Shown in pieces: positions 36,517-49,249 of a stretch of DNA of 64,000 bases (position 1 is the stretch's first letter; the number at the start of each line of letters is the position of its first letter). The translations under genes and the position numbers were made by a program. Location: NCBI GenBank assembly GCA_963978545.1, contig OZ021721.1, positions 109,341,366 to 109,405,365 of the forward strand. Reading direction: 5' to 3'. Source of the DNA: Linyphia triangularis. Its lineage: Eukaryota; Arthropoda; Arachnida; Araneae; Linyphiidae. The notes beneath the pieces are model-generated. The model was not told where the DNA came from. It saw only the letters and a program-made list of their open reading frames with translations, and did no database searches.

Positions 36517-36910
36517 TTAAAATGGACACCTTCACTGTTTTAACCAGCGAGCACTGTCACTACCATATGAAAGTAGTTAAAACAGCTTAACTTCAAACTT
36601 TAACTTTTAGCTCATAATAAATAACAAAACTAAAGATTAAATGTCGACATAGGAAATGGCTTCCAGCAGTGTATTTAAGCCAAAGATTCTGCAAACAAAT
36701 ACTCCTTTTATACCACTCGGCTCTTCAGAAATCTGCATAATGAAAAAAATCATATCTCCAATTTCATTCTGGTTTGAAAAAGTTCTTTCTGCAGGTGGTA
36801 CGCCACAAAAAATCAAAACGAGAACATTCATAGTTGGCATATGAAATAATATTTTTGCACAGTGTGTGCATTACGATTATTCTTCTAGTTGGCAGAGAAC
36901 TTGTTAAGAG

Positions 36911-37120
36911 GGATCGTCAGCCTGTCCCATAAACCTAATGCTTCGTTTTGTAACCACGATATCTGTCTAAGTATTGCTTTGTATCGCCAACCTGTCCCAT
37001 AAACCTAATGCTTCGTTTTTAGCCACAATATCTGTATAAATATTGTTTTGTATCGCCAGCCTGGGCCATAAACCTAATGCTTCATTATTATCACAACATA
37101 TGTCTTAAGTATTGCTTTAC
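36911..37120. repeat. Tandem repeat, three units of about 70 bp
   Basis: The core CCATAAACCTAATGCTTCGT recurs around 36927, 36997 and 37067, with TATCGCC before it and ATATCTGT...AAGTATTG after it. Later the motif AATGCTTCG is mirrored by CGAAGCATT near 37388-37427. Confidence 0.85.
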
Positions 37121-37440
37121 AACATGAATTTTCATAATCAAGTACTACAATAATAAAACATAATTAACAAAGTTTGAAGGGAAAATATGTAGGTGTTTTT
37201 ATTACATTTGAAAAAATTTATGAACTTGCTTATAAAAACTTTAAAAATATTAATAAAAATTATTAAATTTTTAAGGAAGTTTTTAAAAATTTTAAAAAGA
37301 AATACACATAGTTATTTTCCTTCACATATTGTAATTACCTTTTATTACTGTTATACCTGGTTCAAAAATTCATATTTTCTAAATTAATGCTTCGACAGAT
37401 ATGGAGGACGTAAAAAACGAAGCATTAAGTCTATATAACA

Positions 37441-37665
37441 GCCTAACATATCCATAAAAGAAAGTTTAAGCCTAACATATCCATAAAAGAAAGTTTAAGC
37501 CTAGCATATCCATAAAAAAAGTTTAAGAGTAACATCTATAAAAAAAAGTTTAAGCCTAGCATATCCATAAAAAAAAATTTAAGTCTAACATTCATAAAAG
37601 AAAGTTTAAGTCTAACATATCCATAAAAGAAAGTTTAAGCCTAGCATATCCATAAAAGAAAAGAA
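37441..37665. repeat. Minisatellite, unit about 29 bp, about eight copies
   Basis: Unit CCTAACATATCCATAAAAGA followed by AAGTTTAAG, with C/T and small indel variants between copies. Confidence 0.9.
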
Positions 37666-38646
37666 AACTTACGTTATTCAAAATAAATTCTTTTTATTTA
37701 TAATTGAATACAAAAATATATATTTTCAAAATGCAAAACATTTGTAAAATGTTAAACAAAGTTCTACTTGTAACATTTACTAAGTTTCATTGAGATGCTA
37801 TCTCGAGAAAGTCAATTAAAAAACCATATAGATGAAATTAATATAATTACACTTCACAAATCATAATACATTACGTTATCATACGTGAAAACTAATGAGA
37901 AACTTTTATAATAAGAAACAAAATAATCTATTTTCAGGAAGATCCAATCTCCCTCCCCAGTTTGGATAAAATTGCACATACTAAAGAATTGTTTACTTTG
38001 ATAATAAGAAAATTACTGGTTCTCATGTACAGCTTCAATAAATTCTAGTTGGGATTGAAGCACTTAATAGTATTAGAATAGTATTTTCAAATTCTTTTGT
38101 TTTGAACTCTGTTCTCTCTTTAGTGTTGAATCTTCCCATGTTAATCGGGAGTTACGCCATGAGAGATGAGTTAAGACAATCATACTCCCACAGGAAACTC
38201 CTGACTCACACAGGCAACAAACTCATTTCACCGCTACCTGCAAGATAAAAATATTTATTAATATTAAATTAAATTTTCTAACAATGTTAATTAGATAATT
38301 AAATTACAGTTGAAGTTGAAAAGGTTACAGTTCCAAAACAAACAAACATGGCCAGTGCAAAAACTCATACGCGGAATGATATGTATCCGATCGCCGAACA
38401 TGTAAACACTTGACCATTACCTTTTTTTTTTTTTTTTATGGAAACATTAGAAAGCAATTCATGATCAAGTCATTTTCAACGTTAACAGTTTCAGTCACGA
38501 GACCATTTGGATTCTGTAGAGTTTATAACAGTGATTATTTAACAATTAAATAATCAAGCCAATCTAGTGATAAGAACGTACAATTAAAATGTTCTGTAAA
38601 CTATAGCGATAAAAGAAGTTAAGTTTGAAAAAATCTAGTTGAAATA
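37666..38646. other. Intergenic sequence with one weak exon-like block
   Basis: AT-rich. A more GC-balanced block at 38120-38240 has a minus-strand acceptor-like TCTTGCAG ending at 38238 followed by a 9-codon frame. The support is too weak to call an exon. Confidence 0.4.
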
Positions 38647-38855
38647 CAGGGTGTCCACAAATTAGTTGGGCAGTTGAGTTCAAATAGATCTGTGCAACTC
38701 TTAATAACAAGGCATAATATTTTATTTTTTTTGCATATAGAATGACATGGTGAACAAAAATTAATTGGGGGAAAATAATGGTTTATAAGGCCTAGTCATT
38801 AAGAGTTATTCAGATGTACTTGAACTCCATTGCCGAATAATTTGTGGACACCCTG
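38647..38855. mobile_element. Tc1/mariner-like MITE, 209 bp
   Basis: Perfect 18-bp TIRs CAGGGTGTCCACAAATTA at both ends, flanked by TA on each side (38645-38646 and 38856-38857). No coding capacity. Confidence 0.9.
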
Positions 38856-39165
38856 TATTAATGAAGTTGAAAACATGTTTGATGCCGTAGGCACCCATTA
38901 CACGGGGGCAAAGGAGGCAGTCGCCATTGTGCTTCACCAACAGCGGGGGTAAAGGTATTATTTCACCCCCGCTCCAAATATCTGTAAAAGTGTGTTTTTC
39001 CAATATAGAATATTACATAAGAAGGACATTTTGTAACGTCATGAAGAAAGAAAAAATTCCATAAAAATAGAAAGTCAATACAATATTTGTAGCACACTGA
39101 TACTACCTACTCCTCTCCCTCAAATGAAAATTAAGTAAATGTAGCAGCTCTTTTGGACAATTTCA

Positions 39166-39168
<3 letters not shown>

Positions 39169-39213
<45 letters not shown>
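39169..39213. repeat. (TA)n microsatellite
   Basis: About 22 AT dinucleotides. Confidence 0.97.
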
Positions 39214-39216
<3 letters not shown>

Positions 39217-39452
39217 AAGAATTGTAGGTACTGGAATAAGTAATTTTGTAATGATGAGATTATTGGTATAGGCTCTTTTTCTATTAATTATCATACAAAA
39301 TTATTAAAATTTGCCTTCTACATTCTAATGCAATATCATAAAAGTATAAAAGTATACTTTTGTAAAATAATGTATGAAGCTGAAATAAATTATTTCGTAA
39401 TGATGAATTAACTGGTTAGTGCTCTTACTTTTCATAAAATGTTTCTGAACTA

Positions 39453-39655
39453 CACTGCTAAAAATTTGGATCCGCCTTGCACCAAAAATTGGTTCCCATT
39501 TAGCTGCAACCAACATTTGGTGGTTAGTTTCACGATTTAATGGTGCTACTTCGGACTGTAACCACCATTATATCGTGAAACTAAGCACCAAATGTTGGTT
39601 GTAGCTAAATAGGAACCAATTTTTGGTGCAAGGTGGAACACAATTTTTAACAGTG
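39453..39655. mobile_element. Fully palindromic MITE, 203 bp, TA target
   Basis: Ends CACTGCTAAAAATT and (inverted) CACTGTTAAAAATT are flanked by TA (39451-39452 and 39656-39657). Almost the whole element folds back. Arms of about 93 bp share CTTGCACCAAAAATTGGTTC and CAACCAACATTTGGTG. Tc1/mariner-type ends. Confidence 0.9.
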
Positions 39656-39657
39656 TA

Positions 39658-42600
39658 AATTTATACAAGTAACTTTGCTACATAAAAAGATTGAGAAAAA
39701 TTTATTGCATGGTACGGAGGTAGGTTCAACTTATCCAGTAGGTAGATCATGAAACAGTGATGTTCGAAAATCTTGGGCCAATCAACAAGTTTGTACTTTG
39801 TAGTTTTGGATTGCACTTTAAAAACCCAAAAAGGTACTTTTTATGCTTGTGGCACATCATGCCTGTCTATGCATCAAACGCATAGAAAATATCGATTTAA
39901 GGTGAAAATTTCCCTTTGCTTCAAATCACTTTTTAGTATGTTTGGAAATAGAAAAGGCCCATCGATTAGTATAAGCTGTTAATTTTTATAAATACATTTG
40001 TAAAAAGCAAATACAATTGCAATAAGTGAGTGTTACGCAAAAGTGCTAAGTTCATGTTAAATCGGCACTTAAAAGGGTAGTAGTTCTCCTGAAATGTTTG
40101 GCACCTTTTCAGTCTAAGCTGAAGACATAACGTTTCGTTGTAAATTATCGAATAAAAACCCAATGTTAAATTGTAAAAACTTTTGAGGTTTTTCTACTAT
40201 TTCTTAAGCATTTTTCATGGTTTAACACATTTTAAATGTAAAAAGTATTTTCCGGCATATTTTTAAATAAACTATCTAAAATTTTCAACGAAAATGTCAG
40301 TGAAATTTATTTCAGAACTTTTTTAAATAAGAATTCTAAAATATTTGGCTAATAGTGAATTTTTGAGCATGCTTTTGGAAAAACGAGCACACATTTATAA
40401 ACAAAACATTCGAAGGAAAGTCCATTAATATTTCAATATAAATTATTTTATTGTTGATTAAAGCGTCGACTGGTTTATTATCCGGGGGGGGGGGGGGGAG
40501 GTTTAATTATCCCCCACTAGATAACGTTTTATCTTTTTTTTTTTACATATATATTTTCTTAACCTGAATTTTGTGTGTTTGTGGGCGGATAAAATCTTCG
40601 GAGGGCTAATTAATCCACTTGCCGTTATTCAATCGAGCTGCAACTTGATAGATAGAAAGCATTGTCATCGACTGAGATCAATTGAGATTTGGGTGCAAAC
40701 AATAGTCCATGGAGCAGAATCTATGGATTGTTTTGTAGTGATTCAACAGTATGAAAACTCAATCTGAGCTCAAAATCGCTTAAATAATTTGGAATTGCAC
40801 ATACAAGTTAGCAATGAATAAAGGATTTATAATGAAACTTTTACAGGATAATTTCCCCCTTGCGAATGTTGTTCTACTTTTCATACTATGTAAGCCAGGA
40901 CGGTGCCACTGTACCCTCTCTACCCTCTTTAGTGGCGTTCATCTGCATAACATTAGTATCCGACAGACAGAATCACTGAAAGCATTTCATTTCAGAAGAC
41001 AAGTTTTTAAAATAAGGGCAAAATTTTTATTTAATACAATAAAAATGCTGCTTAGTTATCTAAACAATAACATTCCTCTATTTTCAACAAAGTGCTGTAA
41101 TTAGTGATGCAGTAATGATAAGCTACTAAATTCGATCATGAAAATTAAAAGTTAAACTTCAATCATAAACCGAAACTGCAATGGTGTCAAGGTCCTTGCA
41201 TGAAACTTGTTCTTTCTCGATTTCCCTACTCTATTATTTTCATTTTTATCTACGCTAATAGCTATAATTTATCATTTCAAACTAAACGAAGCATTTTATA
41301 CGGAATATAATAAACAACCTCTTTGAGATAGTTTCATGGAAATCAAAAGTAAAAAAAAAAATGCGAGTGCTTTAAAAGAACAATCAATAACAAGAGATGG
41401 CACATAGAAAGTAATGACATTTAATACCGGTATTTTTCAAACGGTAAACGTCCACTTACTTCTGAACAATAAAAACTGAAATACTTCGAACACATGTTTA
41501 TGGGGAGACTCGTCGAAGACTATACGGTGAAAATAAACTTTCATAAAGATAACGCACAATTCCTTTTCCCTGAAATTCGTTTATTACTAGATACTGAAAT
41601 GAAAAATACGTTAGCATAATAATTAGCATCTGTCCGGATTAAATAATTTACGGATATCCATTTTCAAAAATGGATAGCAACCTATCTAATAAACAGGATT
41701 CTAATCCTCATCCAACCAGGGTAAAGAATATTTGCTTCGCTCCATTTGAGTAAGAAATGTCTTTTGTGCCAGTTTAGTCTTTTCTAGGAAGCTCATTATT
41801 TTTTTTGTTTCCTGTCTCCTGTAAAAACTAGAAGAATGTAGATGTTTTAAAACCCGAATATTTATATCTACAAATGATTATTTTAAGGATAGGATACTTC
41901 AAATGTTAGTTTTTAGTAATATGAATATTGTATAATATATTACTCGATGTAAAATTTACAGGATTTTTAAGCATCCTAAATAAATTGTAAAAATATTATG
42001 TTATAGTATTTGAATATCTGCTTCCCGAATAAATCATTTATAATAATCTTTGTAATTGCAAAACTTTATAAGTTATGGTACAATAACCGCGATCAAAGTT
42101 AATTATTCCCTTTTGTTTTCCATGCGGCAACTTCATTTATTACACCTTTGTTCTACAATGTGACAGAAAATACTTGATATTTTATGTATGCATTTACTTT
42201 GTCTATTTGTAGCAGCTACAACTGTTCATATAAACAATGAGTTTCACTCCACTATCAAGCTATTTTGTTATAAATTTTCATTGGAAACAATCAGAAACAA
42301 ATTTTAGAAAGAATTCATAGGTTTCCAACATATTTTTAACTGAAAGTGGATTGTTTACAAAAATCAATTTTTCCCTTCAAAAATATTTAACGATAACTAA
42401 ACATCTATATGTAATGCTAAGTTTTCTCAATGAATTCAATCTATGAAAGTATTGCCTTAATATATACTCAGTATATAAAAATTAGCCTCTCGTTAAGATT
42501 AAAAATACACTTTGCATCTTATAAGTTCAATAAGAATATCTTTTATATGTCAATAAAAATGATAACTTATCAAATTCAAATAAAACAAATTAAACGTACA

Positions 42601-42900
42601 CAAACCTTAAAAAATATCCGTTTTATTTTTGCTTAGAGTTTTAATATCGAATTTTGAATAGCTTAAAATATATTCCTTCATACATTTTCACAATAAGTTA
42701 TCTTAGATCAAATATACTTATTATCAAATTTAATTGTTAGATTCGAAAGGAAATCAGATTTTCAACTTTTAAGAATGAGTATTTAATTTACTGTCTCTTT
42801 GATGGGCAAGATTAGAAAAACTTTTAGGCTATAGAATTAAATATCAATAACCTTTTAATTTTCAATAAAAAAAATACTGAAAATTACCTAATTTTTTCTT
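39658..42900. other. Repeat-poor AT-rich sequence
   Basis: A poly-G run lies at 40483-40498. Open frames at 39773, 40573 and 40814 show no recognised motifs. No gene can be supported. Confidence 0.5.
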
Positions 42901-42951
42901 TTTTAATTTTAATATCAGTTGTTGAAACATTGTGAAATTAATTGTACTTAC

Positions 42952-43103
42952 CTATCTAATTCATCCTTTAAATAATCTAAGTTGTCTGAAAATCCTAGAG
43001 AAACGTCCTTTTCATATTGCAAAAGCGTATGCCTTTTGCTTCACTATCCAAGCAAAACATTGGGAAAAAACACAAAGTAGAACTTCACGATTTCCTTTAT
43101 ATA
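42952..43103 (-). promoter_or_regulatory. Candidate TATA promoter and non-coding first exon, minus strand
   Basis: The minus strand carries TATATAAAG at 43103-43095. About 120 bases downstream of the expected start (about 43070) is a consensus donor AG|GTAAGTAC, with last exon base 42952. A CRE-like GACGTCAT lies upstream at about 43235. No coding exon of a matching gene was recognised further down, so this is a candidate only. Confidence 0.3.
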
Positions 43104-45451
43104 TTTTAGAATACTTTTACTCGAGAATCTCACCAATTACTGTGAAGTCGAAAGCAAACAAAAGATCCTTTACTTCCCATGTATTTCTTTTTTACGAAAT
43201 TCGGTTCCGAGTTTCTTCAAAATAAATCGCCCGACGTCATCTAAGTACAAAGCCCTATTTGCAGTGACCACAACAAATGATGACAGACTATCAGGCTGCA
43301 CGAACAATTCTAAAAAGTCGTTCCGCTTCTTAGAAAAGATTATTTCCGAAATAATAAAAAATAAAAAAAAAACGCGGTCTTTTGTTCGAGCTCAGTATTC
43401 TAACTGTCCTTTCTCATGACGGTCGATTTCACGTGTGCCAGTTACGCAGAAACGAAACATGTTGGAGTGTAAGGTCAAGGTTAGATTCGCTTCAGAGAAG
43501 TTCAGGTGATTTGTTTTTCCTCACTGTTTCTCCTCCTATAATGTGGGGCATAATATTCCGTGAAGTTGTCAGGATTCATTGCTGCCATCTGCATTGTAGG
43601 TAAACAATAGCGGAAAATGCATAATTTATGCTGGAGTTCCGTTTACTAAACTTACTTTATATGGATAATTAAATCGGTATTACATTTTATGTTAAAACTT
43701 ATATAAATTGGAATAATTTTTATTTCTGAATATTTGTAACTTTAAAGTCAAGTTTCAAATTTAAAAAGATATAATTTGAGAACAAATATTAAAATGGAAT
43801 TGAAAATTCCTTAAGTATCAGGTAACATGTTTTTCAGGAGATTCAGTCATAAACTTTAGAATTTGAGATAAAAAACTTATTATCTTCAAAGGTTACAACT
43901 TTTTCCACATACCATTTTAAGAGAGATACACAAAAATATGGTAATCTCTTACGGCAATCACAAACACAAGATTCTCTCTACATTCACTTTCCGGTAATAT
44001 TTAATTAAGCTGTATTTTCTTTCAAATATATCCATCTTGTAATTGCCAAACTCAAGCAATATCGATCGATTTACAACTGTTCACTTATCCATTCTGACGA
44101 ATAACGCACATTACCAAATGCTGAAACTAACCATCAGCCAAAAGCTATATCTAATGTAGTCTTCGCATCTTGGAAGTTTTAATACTGGTTTACATTTGAT
44201 GCCATTCTCATCTCAATCTTGATACTGCAATAGTATCCATCTAACATTTATCCGCACTACTTACCAGAGTTTTTTTACTTGACGCACATTTAAAATCCAC
44301 GTTTAAGTTGAAGTATACATCTGTTGTATATCTTGAATTGCGTTGCAATCAGCTTTCCAATTGCAATAATGAACACTGCATGAATACATATTAGGGAAGA
44401 GTTGGTTACAGAACTACTAGAAGCACGTTTCACAAATCCAACACATGGCGTTTGCCTACATCCACACACACTAACCAACTGTTGCAAAGACAAAAGCAAC
44501 ACAGCCCAACCTCTCACCAAATCGATATCCGTTACAAAAGAGTGAAAACCATAATCGTTACCGGGATCACGAAATCCTCAAAACACTAACGGTCTTTCAT
44601 ACAATCCGTGAGATAGTGGGAGTTATTTTGTTGGGCCTTTTTTTATGTCCAATAGATCGGAAGCTAGTGGTTCATGTAATGCTGCAGTCAGGTGTTCGAG
44701 GCATCAGTGCGTAAAAGGGCCAACCGTAATAAAAAAAAAAAAGTCCAACTGTCTACAGGGGACAGCTGCCAGTAACAGCTTGTTCCCCAGGTAGTCTGTT
44801 TCCGTGCACCTCTTATAAATGCGATAACGACGAGATCACGCATTGAATCTCACATGTCCTTGTTGCCCCAAGGGGCTTAATGACACAGATGCTCCTGTGT
44901 CGACTGCTAATTGATAATTCAAGCATTTAGTCCCGCAAGAAGCCAATAAATACAGTTGAGGCAACTCTGATTTCACACAAAATGGTTTGCTAAATGAGGC
45001 ATGTTTTGGGGTCTATGAATGATAGAAAAAGCACACGAAATAATACTGTCCCTATCCAAATATACGAGATCCTAAAGTAGTCACAAGTCGTTTTACAAAC
45101 GTAATATTCTCGGAAAATTAGTCGATATGGAAAAATGAAGAACACAATTTCTAAAAAAACCTTTCCCAATTTTTTAATACTTAAAAAATAAAGTTTTTTC
45201 AGTAGTCAATCATCGTTCCTAAATAACACATTAATATAAACTGTAATAGATATCCATTTTAAAACCATAAACTCCAGAACCCACAAACTTGGAAGTGGGA
45301 CTTTTCAAAGAATCCAAATATCTAATATATGGATCTAAATTTAAAATTTCTTCAAATAATTTATAAATTTCAATTAAAAAATTAAATTTCCTTTAAATAA
45401 ATGACTATCAAATTTCTGTTGAACATTAAAAGAATGACATAATTATTATAT
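43104..45451. other. Intergenic sequence
   Basis: 43200-43610 is less AT-rich and includes TTTCACGTGTGCC (E-box) and a donor-like TGTAG|GTAAAC at 43600. 44690-44900 has a weak A-box/B-box-like pair (TAGTGGTTCATG, GTGTTCGAGGC). No gene can be supported. Confidence 0.4.
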
Positions 45452-45463
45452 TAGCCAATATTG

Positions 45464-45645
45464 GTTGGTTGGTTGTTATCAGATTATCTGGCGCCGTCAG
45501 CAACACGAGGGCTATAATACACCGAAACATTCGTCATTAGACAAGCCAACATACATTTACAAACACCCATGCCTAACACGGGACTCGAACCCGCAACCTC
45601 TCGGTCTAGAAGCTAGTACGCTAACCACTATACCGTTTGGTAGGC
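45464..45645 (-). mobile_element. tRNA-derived SINE, copy 3
   Basis: Minus-strand copy of the SINE at 8144 with B box GGTTCGAGTCC and tail (AACC)n. Flanked by the 12-bp duplication TAGCCAATATTG (45452-45463 and 45646-45657). Confidence 0.94.
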
Positions 45646-45696
45646 TAGCCAATATTGACTATTCGATTTTCATAAATGGACATTTCTCTGGGGCTG

Positions 45697-45974
45697 ACGC
45701 ACGGGACATTGTGCTCTTTTTCTACTCGTAAACAGGTTAGAATTGCTAAATTGTAATAACCTTACGTTATATATATTGGTGGAAAAGTTACACTGAAAAA
45801 TATCTTAACTAGATTACAAATGTATATTTAACCTAATAGTTAAAATAATTAGAATTTCATAAAACCTTGACACCAACTAATATTTTATAAAACAAAACAT
45901 AACTACTAGATTCATCATAATTTTGCAATTCTGATCGGTTTTCAAGTAGAAAAAGAGTGGAATGTTCCTTGTGT
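45697..45974. mobile_element. MITE, family with ACGCACGGGACATT ends, copy 2
   Basis: Left end ACGCACGGGACATT and right end AATGTTCCTTGTGT are inverted. The interior shares TAGATTCATCATAATTTTGC with the copy at 26548-26906. Confidence 0.75.
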
Positions 45975-46120
45975 TGGTCCCAGAGCATTGTCCAAATAAG
46001 TTTTTGAATATTCTCTTATTCATACAAAATCCCTTGATAAAAAACAGGCACTATTTTGAAAGTAATAAAATACTAAAAAAAAAGTAAAATGAATATTCAA
46101 CTAGGTTTCTTAAACTAGTT

Positions 46121-46299
46121 GGTTGGTTGTTTTCAGATTATCTGGCGCCGTCAGCAACACGAGGGCTATAATGCGCCGAAACATTCGTCATTAGACAAGC
46201 CAACATACATTTACAAGCACCCATGCCTAACGAGTGACTCGAACCCGCAACCTCGCGGTCTAGAAGCTAGCACGCTAGCCACCATACAGTTTGGTCGAC
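46121..46299 (-). mobile_element. tRNA-derived SINE, copy 4
   Basis: Minus-strand copy. The B box is changed to GGTTCGAGTCA. Flanked by GTTTCTTAAACTAGTT (46105-46120) and GTTTCTTAACTAGTT (46300-46314), a target duplication differing by one A. Confidence 0.92.
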
Positions 46300-46314
46300 G
46301 TTTCTTAACTAGTT

Positions 46315-47335
46315 AAGTAGTCTTATGAAAATTGGCATGGTTGCATTCCCCCCCCCCCCCTTTTTTTCTTTGTAAAAAAGAAAAACAATCTAGTTTTAAG
46401 AAAAAAACGTGCCCAATAAAAAAAAAAAGACAACAGACTGAGGTAACCATTTCCTTTGGTCCCAATCAAGAACCTATTACAAGACATACAGAAAACACAG
46501 CGTTTCACCTAACCTCCAAAGACACTTTGCTCCAATGCTCCCAGACGGAAGTTCTTTAACACACTGTCATTCTTTCAACAAGTTTCTAACGGATACCCTC
46601 CTCCATGTAATTCCACCACAAAGGATCTCATGATAAAAAAAATAATAGCATAACGTATTTCATAATCATTAAATCCAAACCGAGTCTTCATCCGTTGCCC
46701 GAAGCCATTTACCTACCACCTGGGAAACTTCCGTATATATCTCAAGCTTTGCAAACCCTTCCGGTTGACAACTGTTACATTACCTACCAACCACAGCAGT
46801 CTCCAGAAATGGCCTCCGATTTTTTTTTTATAGCCTGGAGCTAGCAGGTGGTTTAGCGAAGTTAAAGACACAGTATGCCTCATTCTTTAATTTAGTACAG
46901 ACAATTAAGGCTGGCCTCTTGGATCAACTAAATTATCGAATAGACAAAACATCAATCCGTTAATTGTACTATTCTCCCAAATAGTAAGTAACCATCGTGG
47001 CTATAGCATTTTACTCATCGATTTTCATCATAGCGTCCAATTGTTTTTCTCGAGATTATTATATTTTTATTTAGATAATAGAAGCCGATAAAATATTTTA
47101 GATTTTTATCCGCTTTAAAAATGCTCTGCAATGTTATTCTTTTGTAGTTGTTTGTGTGTTACCAGAACTGCCTCGAATTGAGATATAACTAATCGAACGT
47201 TATAATTGCAACTTACAATAAATGAAATCGTCCTATAAGTGAGAATACATTTCAGGAATGTGATTTTTTTTTATTTTTAATCTGTAAAGCAAACTCATGG
47301 CCTGGAGTGCAAAGCTTTCGCTTAGCGTGAGAAAG
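46315..47335. other. Intergenic sequence
   Basis: Poly-C run at 46349-46360 and poly-A runs; no recognised gene. CCTGGAGTGCAAAG at 47300-47313 resembles the end of the piggyBac-like MITE at 36330. Confidence 0.45.
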
Positions 47336-47347
47336 GTCCCGATATTG

Positions 47348-47529
47348 GTTGGTTGGTTGTTTTCAGATTATCTGGCGACCGTCAGCAACACGAGGGCTAT
47401 AATGCACCGAAACATTCGTCATTAGACAAGCCAACATACATTTACAAACACCCATGCCAACACGGGACTCGAACCCGCAACCTCGCGGTCTAGAAGCTAG
47501 CACGCTAACCACTACACCGTTTGGTCGGA
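47348..47529 (-). mobile_element. tRNA-derived SINE, copy 5
   Basis: Minus-strand copy with B box GGTTCGAGTCC. Flanked by GTCCCGATATTG (47336-47347) and GTCCTGATATTG (47530-47541), one mismatch in 12. Confidence 0.93.
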
Positions 47530-47541
47530 GTCCTGATATTG

Positions 47542-49249
47542 AATAGCGATTGGTGTCATCGAGATTCATAAGCTCCATTTTCAAAAATAAATGAAAAAGA
47601 TGGAAAATGTGCCTGGTGGAAGTTTTTCGGGTTTTTCCCCATTTGAGATCCAAATTTGTGAGTTTCCCTTTTAAGGACCCCCCCCCCCCCCCAGAAACTA
47701 ATCCTTGAGATTCTAGTTTCGTTGCAACACAGTCTTAGTATAGCATTTGCACCAGATAATGTCTAAACCAACAATCAGATCTATATAAGCATGCGAGAGT
47801 ATTCTAATTCGATTCCACTGAAAAGTACTGTGCGAATCCTGATTTGAACAAAAAAGAGTCAACAAAGAAAAAACTTCGTTTGCTCATTTGTTTTTTAAAA
47901 AGTTTGAAAATGGCATTTACGACTGAACTCTCCCATTTTTCGACTGCCTGGTGGAAGATTTTCGGATATTATCCCATTCGGTATGCAAATGTGAGGCAGT
48001 TTCTTGCATCGGGATCAAGCCTACGCTCGGCGTTCTATGAAATCTGTTTTCAAAGTAAATAGACGTGATCTTGATTGTGACATAGGCTAGCGTTAGGCTG
48101 CTTTTGGTGAAGTGGAAAGATATCCCGAAAATCGTTATCTACTTCACACACGGATATACCTTAAAAACAATGGATATACCTTAAATGATCTAAATAAACA
48201 AAATAAAAGTTTAAAACAATGATCTTTTGGTTGGTTGAACTCCCGGCTGGGAGTGGAAAGGAATGACTTTGTGAACTATCACCTGCCTCCGCGTACATAT
48301 GTGAGAGAACCACCTCTCTGGAACAGGTTGAAGTAAAAAAAAAAAGAACTAATAAAAAAAAAGGCGGGGATATCAAATCATTTCGGTGCAAAAGGAATTT
48401 TGTGAAGTTGACATTTCAATGCTTTCTCCGGGTCACAACAGCACGAGAAAAATGCCCAATGATCGTTTATTCATTTCAAAGTCGTCTTTAATAATCTTAT
48501 TCACAAGTAGTATCCGAATCTATAAAATTCAAATACTGCTTTTCCTGTAATGCAATCTGTACATTTGAAGTCACTTTCAGTTTGAGATCTAGTGCTCAAA
48601 GTTTGACAGAATTTAAAGTTCGATCAGTTCTGAAACGCATTTTTCACCATACAACCGAGTAGTTTATCCTCAGAAAATGCTTCTTAATAAATCAACTAAC
48701 TTAAGGAACCCGTTTCATAGCATCTACCGATCTTGCTCCCCTGTGGTTTTCAATGTTTGCATACTGAGTTTTACAGCTTTAAAGAGATGCAAATCACTCA
48801 GAATTCGAGTAAATAAACTTTCGCAAAGAAGGCGATAGTCTCAATTAAACAGTTAAACCCACGAGGTTGCTTCAAACAGCAACGCCGACTCGACGTGAGT
48901 TGGCGAAACGTTACCCATTTATTTAATTCTCAGGTTATATGAAACCTGCATCAGAGATCATTGGGAAAGGGCGGAAACCTATATTCAGCCTCCTGGGAGG
49001 TAAAACACGATGAATATATAAACGTGTATAATCGCAATTCAAATCCACTCAAGACTGATTTACAAGCTACCCGTCAACGTGTCAGTTGAGATTGCCAGTC
49101 ATTAGATACCTCCTACTAGCACTGTGCTATCGCTTTATGATAGTTTCTGCAGAAGCTAGTTTCTCACTGACATGTCAGTCGCTGGAAGCTCCAATTATCT
49201 ATTTACTGGCGCGCCAACAACTATCACCTGCGCTACCTCATAACCGCCA
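47542..49249. other. Intergenic sequence
   Basis: Poly-C run at 47679-47692. A minus-strand block at 48200-48330 ends in a CAACCAACC tail like the SINEs but has a different body. No gene recognised. Confidence 0.45.

Noticed and set aside
38100..38240. Possible minus-strand terminal exon (acceptor TCTTGCAG, then SGEMSLLPV and a stop)
   Set aside because: Only nine codons and one splice signal; no family match and no partner exon found.
45465..45731. Recurrent open frame (QIIWRRQQHEGYN / HPCLTRDSNPQPRGLEAS) at 45465, 46119 and 51885 on +, and at 8098 and 11279 on -
   Set aside because: It is the antisense translation of the tRNA-derived SINE, repeated in five of the six copies. The conserved 'peptide' reflects the repeat, not a gene.
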